Virus record (IMG/VR): IMGVR_UViG_3300044981_000124
Span: 1 to 23,553 of that record
Reading direction: 5' to 3' (one strand)
Source: a virus
DNA: 23,553 bases
The position numbers and the translations under genes were made by a program. Shown here in pieces: positions 1 to 6,933 of this stretch (its first letter is position 1; each line of letters begins with the position of its first letter). Below the pieces are notes generated by a model. The model was not told the origin of the DNA and made no database searches. It saw only the letters and a list, made by a program, of their open reading frames with translations.

Positions 1-169
1 CAAGGCGTCATGCAAGCTTACTGACATCCTGACTGAGAGTGGTTGGCAGACCATCGTTCAGGCGTTCTTGGCTCAGAAGAAGCAACCGCCGAAGCATTCT
101 CTGACACAGCTCGGATGGACGGAGATCGGAAGCGAAGACTCACATCAACTCCTTCACTCCTTTGTCTGA
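1..169 (+). CDS. C-terminal end of an unknown protein (5' partial)
   Basis: An open frame enters from the left edge (first complete codon at base 2) and ends at TGA 167-169, giving 55 residues. The tail is polar with a short amphipathic stretch (LTDILTESGWQTIVQAFL) and a Lys/Gln run, and I recognise no family. It is probably the end of a longer gene, because the frame has no stop inside the window and the next gene starts 18 nt downstream on the same strand. It could be a chance open frame; at this length the evidence is moderate only. Confidence 0.45.
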   Translation, partial: KASCKLTDILTESGWQTIVQAFLAQKKQPPKHSLTQLGWTEIGSEDSHQLLHSFV

Positions 170-187
170 ACGCGGCATAACTGCCGA

Positions 188-931
188 GTGGCAGACGACA
201 ACAAGCTGCGCCTGAAGCTCGAACGGCTCTACAAGCTCGCCATTTTGCGCGAGGAAGAAGAGAAGGACGAAAGCCGTCACAACGAAGCGCGCACGAGCGC
301 GTTCCTTCTGATCAAGATCGCACGTGAGAACGGGGTAAAGATCATCTTCAAGGTGCCACCGCAGAAGGAAGCGCCGCCTCCACCTCCCACAACGTCGCGC
401 TACGAAGATGTACGTTGGGCTAATCCGTCTACAGCTCCGCGTCGACCCACCGGTCCGGTTCGCAACCCATTCAATGACTTCTTTTCTGGTTCTGGTGCGG
501 ATGTCTTCGAGGACATGTTCCGCGACATGAACCGACGCCAGCAACAAGAGCAAACGGAGCGCGAACGTCGAGATCGCGAGACACGTAAGAGAAGAGAAGA
601 AGCACAACAAGAACCATTTGTTGGTGCTGACACTTACGCGGAAACTGCGCGCGATCACGAGCGCCGTCCGGGTGAATCTGATGAAGAGTATCGTGAGCGG
701 TTGCTTGACCTCTTGAAGTCACAAGGACCCGGTTTCAAGCGCCCTCAGAGACAGAACAAGAAGAGCACACGAGGTGCACCACCGCTTATCGTCGCAAAGT
801 ACGCGGGCGTATGTCGCGTTTGCCGTAAGCAGTATAACCTCGGCGACGGTGTCTACTGGATCCAAGGGTGGGGATGCTCTCATGAAGCTTGTGGCTACGA
901 AGAATTGATGAAGCAAGCAGCCAACGGGTGA
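188..931 (+). CDS. DUF2786-like protein with C-terminal zinc-binding motif
   Basis: This is a 247-residue protein with three visible parts. Residues about 9-55 contain a pattern (HNEARTSAFLLIKIARENGV) that resembles the DUF2786 type of small helical domain found in phage and bacterial proteins. The middle (about 110-200) is very rich in Arg, Glu and Gln and is probably helical or disordered. The end carries C209-x2-C212 and C230-x-H232-x2-C235 around GDGVYW, a small zinc-ribbon-like module I have seen appended to other phage and actinobacterial proteins. A nucleic-acid-binding role is possible but is inference. The start is GTG at 188 with only a weak ribosome binding site, so the exact N-terminus is uncertain. 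The next gene begins 13 nt after its stop. Confidence 0.75.
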   Translation: MADDNKLRLKLERLYKLAILREEEEKDESRHNEARTSAFLLIKIARENGVKIIFKVPPQKEAPPPPPTTSRYEDVRWANPSTAPRRPTGPVRNPFNDFFSGSGADVFEDMFRDMNRRQQQEQTERERRDRETRKRREEAQQEPFVGADTYAETARDHERRPGESDEEYRERLLDLLKSQGPGFKRPQRQNKKSTRGAPPLIVAKYAGVCRVCRKQYNLGDGVYWIQGWGCSHEACGYEELMKQAANG

Positions 932-944
932 TAGAGTTGCCGGT

Positions 945-1457
945 ATGCGGGACCGGAACTACTGGGGCGAGGAGTCCAATCCTGATTGTTGGATCTATCC
1001 ACCTCCAGTCTGTGGTCCCGAGATCCCGACGCGCTTTTCTCGCAAGATGCGCCGTGGAGACAGCATCTACTTTCTCAACGCGATTTGGCAGAACATCATC
1101 ACGGGGCAGCTCTTCACTCTTCCGGTGACCGATCCCATTCTGTCACCGCCCCCCAACTCCATCCCGTTCAACCTCACGGGATGTGAGATCTGGTACACCG
1201 CGAAGCTCAACACTCCAGATCCCGACGTAGCCGCTCCCATCGAGCTGAGTAACATGGCGCTCGGTGGTATCACCGTGACGTCGGCCGTTTCAGGAGCATT
1301 CACGGTGCTGGGTTCCCCGTTCCTCACGTCACTCTTCCCCGACAGCCGTGTGCGACTGAACGCGGATCATCAAGTCAAAGATTCCACGGGACGTGTCTCG
1401 ACAGTTGAAGTAGGACATCTGGACGTCTATCCGGACATCACTCGCAACACCACTTGA
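945..1457 (+). CDS. Putative virion/baseplate-type beta protein
   Basis: A 170-residue protein. After a Pro/Cys-rich start it shows a pattern seen in N-terminal domains of phage baseplate or tail-fibre proteins: GDSIYF, then a run of beta strands, FNLTGCEIWYTAK, and later a polar LNADHQVKDSTGRVSTVEVG segment. That general layout (a G-D pair followed by an LTG-x-x-I/V-x-x-T-A-K strand) recalls BppU/DUF2479-like domains, but I cannot confirm the family. It lies in an accessory block upstream of the portal gene, away from the tail module. Its stop overlaps a possible TTG start of the next ORF, though I prefer a later start for that gene. A role as a virion or host-contact component is inference. 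Confidence 0.7.
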   Translation: MRDRNYWGEESNPDCWIYPPPVCGPEIPTRFSRKMRRGDSIYFLNAIWQNIITGQLFTLPVTDPILSPPPNSIPFNLTGCEIWYTAKLNTPDPDVAAPIELSNMALGGITVTSAVSGAFTVLGSPFLTSLFPDSRVRLNADHQVKDSTGRVSTVEVGHLDVYPDITRNTT

Positions 1458-1468
1458 AGAGGATTCCC

Positions 1469-2362
1469 ATGCCCGATTTTCCCTCCGAAGCTCCTACGAA
1501 GAGTGATCGTCCGCCCAGCAAGATCGTGACCCGACTGTCGGGGTTGATCACTCCGAAGGGGTTCGGACTCGGGTACAAACCCGACACCCACGACAAGAGC
1601 AAAGATCTCCCGGCACGCGGTCTCTTCGGTGCTCCCATGCGCCTTGCGACAAGCGCATCGATCGCGCAGTACGCGTCGATCTATGACCAGGGACAGACCA
1701 GCTCGTGCACGGGATGGGCGTTCGCTCAAGCGATCAAGGAGCGATGTGAGATCGCGGGTGCCAAGATTCCGCTGCCCAGTCCAGAAGCTCTCTACCTGTT
1801 CGGTCGCGCCATGGCGCGTCAGCTCGCGGGGCAGACACCGGAAGATGCGCCGCTCACGGACAGCGGTGCACAACCGTATCTGGTCGTGCAAGGGATGAAC
1901 GAGTGGGGATGCCCGTCCATCAACGAGTGGCCGTTCGATCCCAAGACGATCGACAACGAGCCCGACCTCGAAGAGTTGGAGTACGCGTCCCAGTTCCTCA
2001 TCCAGCACTGCACGCGCATCTCCAGCGAGGGTGCGGGCCGTCTACTCGACATCCGCACGGCGATTGCCAGCGGCTACCCGGTCATCATCGGCACCTCGGT
2101 CGATCAGGCGTTCGAGGACTACGCGGGTGGTAAACAGAAGAACGGCCTACCCAAGGTCGTGACTGCACCCAATCCGGCGAACATTCTCGGTGGACACATG
2201 ATGCACCTCGTGGAGTACACTGCTCAGGGACTCTTCCGAGGCGTCAATCAGTGGGGCACGTCGTGGGGAGACAACGGCTACTACTGGGCCGACGAAGCGT
2301 TCGTCACCACGGACGCGATGACGGACATCTACGTGCTGGCGTGCAACGCGTCGGGACACTGA
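1469..2362 (+). CDS. Papain-like (C1A) cysteine peptidase
   Basis: A 297-residue protein with the full catalytic layout of papain-family peptidases. DQGQTSSCTGWAF places the oxyanion-hole Gln at 74 and the nucleophile Cys at 80. GGHMMHLV carries the catalytic His at 243, and NQWGTSWGDNGYYW carries the Asn at 260. The spacing (Gln six residues before Cys; Asn followed by x-W-G) is the family standard, so an active peptidase is expected. There is no signal peptide; the first 50 residues are polar and may be a short pro-region or a virion-targeting tail. I chose ATG 1469 because GAAGAGGA lies at the right distance upstream; a TTG at 1454 overlapping the previous stop is possible. The substrate is unknown: host surface protein, virion protein, or lysis target. 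Confidence 0.88.
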   Translation: MPDFPSEAPTKSDRPPSKIVTRLSGLITPKGFGLGYKPDTHDKSKDLPARGLFGAPMRLATSASIAQYASIYDQGQTSSCTGWAFAQAIKERCEIAGAKIPLPSPEALYLFGRAMARQLAGQTPEDAPLTDSGAQPYLVVQGMNEWGCPSINEWPFDPKTIDNEPDLEELEYASQFLIQHCTRISSEGAGRLLDIRTAIASGYPVIIGTSVDQAFEDYAGGKQKNGLPKVVTAPNPANILGGHMMHLVEYTAQGLFRGVNQWGTSWGDNGYYWADEAFVTTDAMTDIYVLACNASGH

Positions 2363-2372
2363 AAGGACCACC

Positions 2373-2684
2373 ATGAAAGCTCTTCTGTTCGTGTGTCTGA
2401 CGGCTTGCGCCGCGTGTCCCTCAAGCACCCCCAATCCCCCGCCTACGACGGTCCCAGAAGCGTCCGTAGCGCTCGAAGGCTCGGACGTCTGTGCTCATGC
2501 ATGCGACGTTCTGAGAGCCGCCCAGTGCCCGGAAGGGTTCACCGTGGATGGCGGGGAATCTTGCGAGGTCGTGTGCCGTCATGCGCAGCAAGGCGCGTTC
2601 GACATCAAGCCCGCGTGCATTGCAGCGGCGACTAACGCGGCTCAAGTGCAGAGCTGTGGCACTGTTCGTTGCGCACATCCCTGA
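2373..2684 (+). CDS. Small cysteine-rich lipoprotein
   Basis: A 103-residue protein starting MKALLFVCLTAC, a short hydrophobic signal ending in a perfect lipobox L9-T10-A11-C12. The signal is shorter than usual (11 residues). After a Pro/Thr linker the mature part has eight further cysteines in a regular pattern (CAHAC, QC, SC, VVC, AC, SC, RC), enough for four disulfides, implying an oxidising compartment such as the periplasm or cell surface. AAGGA precedes the ATG. It lies 10 nt after the peptidase gene and directly before the lysozyme-like gene, so it may act with them at the envelope. Spanin-like or superinfection-exclusion roles are conceivable but unsupported by sequence. Confidence 0.72.
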   Translation: MKALLFVCLTACAACPSSTPNPPPTTVPEASVALEGSDVCAHACDVLRAAQCPEGFTVDGGESCEVVCRHAQQGAFDIKPACIAAATNAAQVQSCGTVRCAHP

Positions 2685-2706
2685 CGGCATAACGGGGATA
2701 ATGAAC

Positions 2707-3750
2707 ATGGATTCGGACGAAGTGCTTCAACCCACGCAGTTTGCGATTACGGGAATGCGTCGTGCATTCTCGGACGAAGCCGGCGTACCACTCGCATCAC
2801 ACGTGGGAGCCGCTGATCCGGGTCCTCGGTGGGCTGCAAAGGCTACCGCGTTCACTGCCGGATGGACGGACACGTTCTCCGGTGAGTTTCCGAGTCTCTG
2901 GTGTGTCGCGCTCGGACTTGCAGTCGCGCAACACGAGACTTATTGCGGCGATGCGTGGGCGGGTGAACACAATTGGGGTGGTGTTCAGCTCGGTGGGCTC
3001 AACGCAGACGAGAAGAAGTGCCTCGATGACGCCGGTATCACTCCGACTCCTCAGAACGTTCCCGCGGCGCGTGCAGCACTCGCGCTGCACGGGCTCACAC
3101 GTGCGGGAGGAGCGCTTCATGTCGACTCGTCACCGACGAACGGAGGCTTCCGCTACTTCACGTGGTTCGCTGCGTTCTCTACGGATGAAGCGGGAGCTGC
3201 GCACTTCATTCACGTGCTCGATGCTAACCGTTTAGGCTGCAAGGCTGCGATGGTTGGCGCAGTGGGCGCGTGGAAGACTGACTCCGTTGCGCTTGCGTCT
3301 GCGATGTACAAGACGGGGTACTACGAAGGATTTCACGATCCCAAACTTCCCGGTGGTGCCGACGCCAACATCGCGGACTATGCGTCGGCGATCTACGGAC
3401 TCGCACCGGGCATCTACGCCAATCTCGCTGCACAAGGTTGGACCCCTTCCCCTGGTCGTCCCATCTTCGACTTGACCAGTGTGATGGGCTACCAGTCGGC
3501 GCTTACCTACCTCGCTGGCAAGCTACGGAACCACGCGTTTGATCCTCTCGGGGTCGACGGAGTCCTCGGCCCCAACACCGTCAAAGCGATCACGGAGTTC
3601 CAGAAGGAACAGGCGATTCCCATCAACGGACTCATGAACGATCAAACACTGAACATGCTCAAGTATGCGCTCAGCATTGTTCCTGATGATGGTGTTCAGG
3701 CGTTGTCGAACACGAGCCCTGCACCCGAAATGCCGGTGGCGAAGTCGTAA
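2707..3750 (+). CDS. Lysozyme-like protein with C-terminal peptidoglycan-binding domain
   Basis: A 347-residue protein. Residues about 65-135 include LGLAVAQHETYCGDAWAG followed by EHNWGGVQ, which resembles the active-site start of lysozyme/glucosaminidase folds (candidate catalytic Glu77, with Glu87 nearby and an N-W-G motif). Residues about 261-322 look like a PG_binding_1 domain: GVDGVLGPNTVKAITEFQKE, then PINGLMNDQTLNML. This implies peptidoglycan cleavage with wall anchoring, as an endolysin or virion-associated muramidase. No signal peptide is visible. ATG 2707 sits 8 nt after GGGGA; ATG 2701 in the same frame is too close to that site, and longer upstream extension would overlap the lipoprotein gene in a shadow frame. 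The exact bond cleaved is unknown. Confidence 0.78.
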   Translation: MDSDEVLQPTQFAITGMRRAFSDEAGVPLASHVGAADPGPRWAAKATAFTAGWTDTFSGEFPSLWCVALGLAVAQHETYCGDAWAGEHNWGGVQLGGLNADEKKCLDDAGITPTPQNVPAARAALALHGLTRAGGALHVDSSPTNGGFRYFTWFAAFSTDEAGAAHFIHVLDANRLGCKAAMVGAVGAWKTDSVALASAMYKTGYYEGFHDPKLPGGADANIADYASAIYGLAPGIYANLAAQGWTPSPGRPIFDLTSVMGYQSALTYLAGKLRNHAFDPLGVDGVLGPNTVKAITEFQKEQAIPINGLMNDQTLNMLKYALSIVPDDGVQALSNTSPAPEMPVAKS

Positions 3751-3771
3751 CGCGCGTTGTAAAACCGCGCG
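3751..3771 (+). repeat. Short inverted repeat after the lysozyme-like gene
   Basis: CGCGCG at 3751-3756 and CGCGCG at 3766-3771 flank a 9-nt loop, directly after the stop of the lysozyme-like gene and immediately before the next ATG. It could fold as a 6-bp GC-only hairpin. There is no T tract, so it is at most a weak pause or mRNA-processing structure, and it may be chance. Confidence 0.3.
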
Positions 3772-3772
3772 C

Positions 3773-4228
3773 ATGCTGACCTACTTGTTGACGTTTGCAA
3801 TTGGTCTCTACGCCACACTGTTTCCGGCGTATCCGCTCGGGCATCATCGTCACAACGAGATGGTGATGATCACGAAGGACATCGTCTCCACGGATGCGCG
3901 ACCACTCGAAGCGCTCTACCTGGAGAACATCGTAGCGTTCGAGTCAGGTTGGGAGCGCAACGCTGTCGGGCGTCAAGGCGAACTAGGTGCGTTCCAGATC
4001 ATGCCCAACGAAAAGACGACGCTGGCGCAGCGCAAAGAGTGGAAGGCGCGTGGAGCGAAGGAAGCGCTGTACCGTCTGCGCACGCAAGGAATCCAAGGCT
4101 ACTGCGGATGTTCAGAACAACATCCTTGCAATGACATGGTGGAGCATCGCACGTTTCCCGCGAAGCTTTACTCATGGGTCTTTGCTCCACCCGTGGTCGT
4201 TGAAGAGAAGGTGGCCGACAACCCGTGA
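3773..4228 (+). CDS. SLT-like lytic transglycosylase with N-terminal membrane segment
   Basis: A 151-residue protein. Residues 2-22 (LTYLLTFAIGLYATLFPAYP) form one hydrophobic segment, a signal peptide or signal-anchor. The catalytic region follows as ENIVAFESGWERNAVG with candidate catalytic Glu57, then GELGAFQIMP, the typical G-x-x-G-x-x-Q-I-M-P hallmark of soluble-lytic-transglycosylase folds. The C-terminal part is short and contains YCGCSEQHPC, which may form disulfides outside the cytoplasm. The protein is small for the family, so it is a minimal domain. It would cleave the MurNAc-GlcNAc bond of peptidoglycan during entry or lysis. It follows another wall-active gene, so these could be a lysis or wall-penetration pair. 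No good ribosome binding site is visible before ATG 3773. Confidence 0.78.
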   Translation: MLTYLLTFAIGLYATLFPAYPLGHHRHNEMVMITKDIVSTDARPLEALYLENIVAFESGWERNAVGRQGELGAFQIMPNEKTTLAQRKEWKARGAKEALYRLRTQGIQGYCGCSEQHPCNDMVEHRTFPAKLYSWVFAPPVVVEEKVADNP

Positions 4229-4269
4229 AGTGATGTAGGGTGAAGCCTTCAACCTGGAGGCGCACCTCA

Positions 4270-4836
4270 ATGAGCTACATCGTTGTCGAAGATCGAACGG
4301 GTGATTGGTGGGAAGGCGCGTTGGTTGACGACGTGCGCGGGCGTCAGCTCGAATCGCGTGGAGTCATTGTCCTTCCCGTTGTCGCCGACCTCTTCAAGAA
4401 GTCTGGAGTCGGTGGGTTTCACAAACGAGCATGGGGTGCAGGTTGGACCATCGACAGTCTTGCTCCTCGTATCGTCTGTCCCCTGACGATGTTCTGCGCC
4501 CAGATGTACAACACACTCAATTGGGTTGCGAAGGTGATCCCGAGTGATGAGCTTCTGGCCACACTCAAGCGCGACGTTCCTGAGCTGGTGCAAGGGTTCG
4601 TGAAGGTCTGCGCGGACTCATCGCAGTCCATCTCTTATCGCGCGGGGGTCACTCCCAATACGGAGTTGATGCTCAAAGATCTCACCGCGGACAAGCTCAC
4701 GGATGATGGTGCGTTCATCCTGAGAGGAACTGCAAAACTGTCCCTTCCCTCGGATGCACACTACGGCTTCGGTCTGTACACGATGGGATCAGGACTGCGT
4801 GTCGTGTGGTCGGCGGTTTCCCAGTCCCATTCCTAG
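4270..4836 (+). CDS. Unknown phage protein
   Basis: A 188-residue protein I do not recognise. It begins MSYIVVEDRTGDWWEG and is mixed alpha/beta with scattered hydrophobic strands. It has no signal peptide and no catalytic motif I can name. A strong GGAGG at 4256-4260 supports ATG 4270 over an earlier in-frame ATG at 4240. It lies between the transglycosylase gene and a run of beta-rich genes upstream of the portal, so a virion role is plausible, but only by position. Confidence 0.65.
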   Translation: MSYIVVEDRTGDWWEGALVDDVRGRQLESRGVIVLPVVADLFKKSGVGGFHKRAWGAGWTIDSLAPRIVCPLTMFCAQMYNTLNWVAKVIPSDELLATLKRDVPELVQGFVKVCADSSQSISYRAGVTPNTELMLKDLTADKLTDDGAFILRGTAKLSLPSDAHYGFGLYTMGSGLRVVWSAVSQSHS

Positions 4837-4893
4837 ATCGACGCGCTCAGAGTTCCGTGATAGCTCTGCACGGTATAGGGAGATGAATCCGCG

Positions 4894-5406
4894 ATGAAGT
4901 TCCCGTGCACGTTCACACGTTGGGTCGGGGCCGCACCCTCGGGTTCGAAAGTGCTCGGGTCTGACATTCTTCCTGTGGATGCCGCGAGCAATCCAACCAA
5001 AGCGCAAGCGAGTTCTGACAATTTGCTGTCCTCGCGCGTGGTGAGTATCAACGGGTGGCCACTCCAGCGAATCGCGTTCGTCGGACGCTACATCGGTGGA
5101 GGCACTCCAGTTGCGGGTTCTGTCCAGGTCTTCACGTTCGAGGACAATCTGGGGATCTGGCTCCCACTACAGTGTTCTGCGGGAGCCAGTCCTACATACA
5201 CATGCGGAGCCACGGTGGCGACGCAAGCGGGTCCGATCTTCTTCGACGCGATGACACTGATCGATTTGCCTCACGCGGCTGCCGATCTGAATTCGGTCAA
5301 CCCGGGCACGGCTCAGTTCGTCGCGATCGTGGGTGCGGGAACTTCACCACCCAACGGTCAGTACATCTTTGCTATGGGGCCTGAGTTGACGCAGAAGTCG
5401 TTCTGA
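4894..5406 (+). CDS. Unknown beta-rich protein, probable structural
   Basis: A 170-residue protein dominated by short beta-type segments and Gly/Ala/Ser/Pro (for example RIAFVGRYIGGGTPVAGSV and FVAIVGAGTSPPNGQYIFAM). It has no signal peptide and three cysteines. GGGAGA lies about 12 nt before ATG 4894, a little far. The composition fits phage capsid decoration, tail or fibre proteins, and the next gene (10 nt downstream) has recognisable adhesin-like domains. I cannot name a family. Confidence 0.65.
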   Translation: MKFPCTFTRWVGAAPSGSKVLGSDILPVDAASNPTKAQASSDNLLSSRVVSINGWPLQRIAFVGRYIGGGTPVAGSVQVFTFEDNLGIWLPLQCSAGASPTYTCGATVATQAGPIFFDAMTLIDLPHAAADLNSVNPGTAQFVAIVGAGTSPPNGQYIFAMGPELTQKSF

Positions 5407-5416
5407 GGAGTCTCCG

Positions 5417-6631
5417 ATGACGGTTTCGTCCTCTCTCGCGTTCACTCAGGGGCTCCAAGTGGGCGCACCGGGTGTGGCGATCATCGGCGTCGATGGAACC
5501 GCGGTAGTTGCCAGCAATGGCAACAATGCGAACGTCGTCACGTGGACGTTCGCTATGGTCGATGTGCCACCTGGGAGTGCGCTTCCGATTGGTATAGTGC
5601 AGACCGGTTCATCCCCCACGTACACATTCACTCCTGACATCACGGGTGGGTATCTGTTGGAGCTGACGGTGTTCGATTCGTCGGGTAATTTCGCGATCGA
5701 CTACCGCACATTTCAAGTTCCGGAGACAAGCGGACGCATCATCGTTCCCTTCAAGGGAACAGACGCTTCCCTCAACTTCATCATCTCCAGCGTAATGAAT
5801 CTTCGTGGTTGGGCGCCTTTCCAGGGCGCTTACGACAAGGAAGTGGACCTTCTTTCGTTAGGTGGAGGAGTTCTTGCGGGACTTCCCACGCGTGGGCTCA
5901 CTTCGTTCTTGATCGCGGACAACGGTGTCTTCAACAACGCGGGTGCTGTTACCGAGTGGTCTGATCAAGCTCCTTCCCAAGCTGGAAAGTTTTGGTCGAC
6001 GGTGGCTTCGGGGTCTAATCCCGCGGCATTCAACGCGAGTGGTTTCAATAGCAAGGCGACGATCGACTTCCTTGAGTCACCGTCGCAGAGCCAGTTTCAA
6101 TTCTTCTTCTCATCGCTGAACGCAGAGGGCTACTTCTGCGCTCCCACTGAATTTACGATTGCGGCGTGCTTGCAGTACACGGGAACAAAGAATTTCGCGA
6201 CCAATATGGTTTGCCCGTTCCTCTTCGCGGCAACGTCCAACAACCCAGCAACGGGATGCGGGCTTGTGGTCGGATTGGACCCCGGCAACTCGAACAACGT
6301 GATCTTTGCGGTCTTCGCGAACGACGGAACACTCAAGTACGCGGAGAGTGCAAGCGTCCCCACCAATGTGGCGCACTACGTTGTAGTTACATTTAGTGGT
6401 GGAGTGCTTTCGATCTACCTGGATGCAAACGCCGCAGTGACACAAGGTAGCGTCGGATTCATCTCTCCCACGACTGGGCTCAGCGCGCCGGTGGGTATCG
6501 GAGCTGGTGGTGTGTCGTCAAGCCAGTGTTTCGAAGGTCACATCAAGTGCATCGGAGCGTGGTGTGTTGGGCAAACTGCGGGAGAGCTTGCTCAGACGAA
6601 GGCATTCATCAAGGCGGCGGGTGGGTTGTGA
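5417..6631 (+). CDS. Ig-like plus LamG-like protein, putative adhesin or tail-fibre component
   Basis: A 404-residue protein. Residues about 15-100 look like a PKD/Ig-like domain: VVTWTFAMVDVPPGS, then YTFTPDITGGYLLELTVFDSSG, the ordinary strand pattern of such folds. Residues about 215-400 fit a concanavalin-A/LamG-like jelly roll: FTIAACLQYTG, NNVIFAVFANDGTL, VAHYVVVTFSGGVLSIYLDANA and GHIKCIGAW. Together they suggest carbohydrate or surface binding in a virion fibre or head decoration. GAGGAG precedes ATG 5417. It sits upstream of the portal gene rather than after the tape measure, where tail fibres are usually found, so head-fibre attachment is also possible. The fold assignments are by pattern only. 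Confidence 0.7.
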   Translation: MTVSSSLAFTQGLQVGAPGVAIIGVDGTAVVASNGNNANVVTWTFAMVDVPPGSALPIGIVQTGSSPTYTFTPDITGGYLLELTVFDSSGNFAIDYRTFQVPETSGRIIVPFKGTDASLNFIISSVMNLRGWAPFQGAYDKEVDLLSLGGGVLAGLPTRGLTSFLIADNGVFNNAGAVTEWSDQAPSQAGKFWSTVASGSNPAAFNASGFNSKATIDFLESPSQSQFQFFFSSLNAEGYFCAPTEFTIAACLQYTGTKNFATNMVCPFLFAATSNNPATGCGLVVGLDPGNSNNVIFAVFANDGTLKYAESASVPTNVAHYVVVTFSGGVLSIYLDANAAVTQGSVGFISPTTGLSAPVGIGAGGVSSSQCFEGHIKCIGAWCVGQTAGELAQTKAFIKAAGGL

Positions 6632-6927
6632 TCCGCGAAGCCGCCGCGCAACTGCGGTTGCGTGTTGGGGAAGGACTTCTCCATCTCGCGTTCTTTGTCC
6701 TTGGAACGGACATCAAGGATCTACCCGAAGTCGAAGATGAGCATGATGAGTCTGACTTCGATACCGCTCCGCCTGTTCCGGTGACGATGGGGGATCGCGC
6801 GAAGGAGATGGTTCAACAGGGGATGCGCGCCGAGCCCCACACGCGAACGCCAGTGCAACCCGCGCCTCTTGCGGGTAGTCTCCAAGCACGCTACGCCAAC
6901 GAGCGCGCAGCGCTGGGACGACGGTGA
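6628..6927 (+). CDS. Small acidic protein before the portal gene
   Basis: A 99-residue protein starting at GTG 6628, which overlaps the previous stop in a GTGA arrangement, indicating translational coupling. The N-terminus is amphipathic (LRLRVGEGLLHLAFFVLG), then an acidic patch (EVEDEHDESDFD), then a basic Pro-rich tail. It ends 6 nt before the portal ATG. I recognise no family; the position suggests a small head-assembly or portal-associated protein, which is inference. An in-frame ATG further upstream lies inside the preceding gene and is unlikely. Confidence 0.6.
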   Translation: MIREAAAQLRLRVGEGLLHLAFFVLGTDIKDLPEVEDEHDESDFDTAPPVPVTMGDRAKEMVQQGMRAEPHTRTPVQPAPLAGSLQARYANERAALGRR

Positions 6928-6933
6928 CGACAC

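Noticed and set aside
140-658. Antisense ORF with an N-terminal hydrophobic stretch, suggesting a membrane protein or holin.
   Set aside because: It is opposite the Glu/Arg-rich part of the gene at 188-931; hydrophobic Leu/Phe runs arise from the reverse complement of Glu/Lys codons.
4871-4885. TATAGGGAGA, identical to the start region of the T7 promoter; a similar ATAGGGAGA at 11025-11033.
   Set aside because: The upstream recognition part of a T7-type promoter is absent. Both sit at ribosome-binding-site distance from a start codon, so they are simply Shine-Dalgarno sequences.
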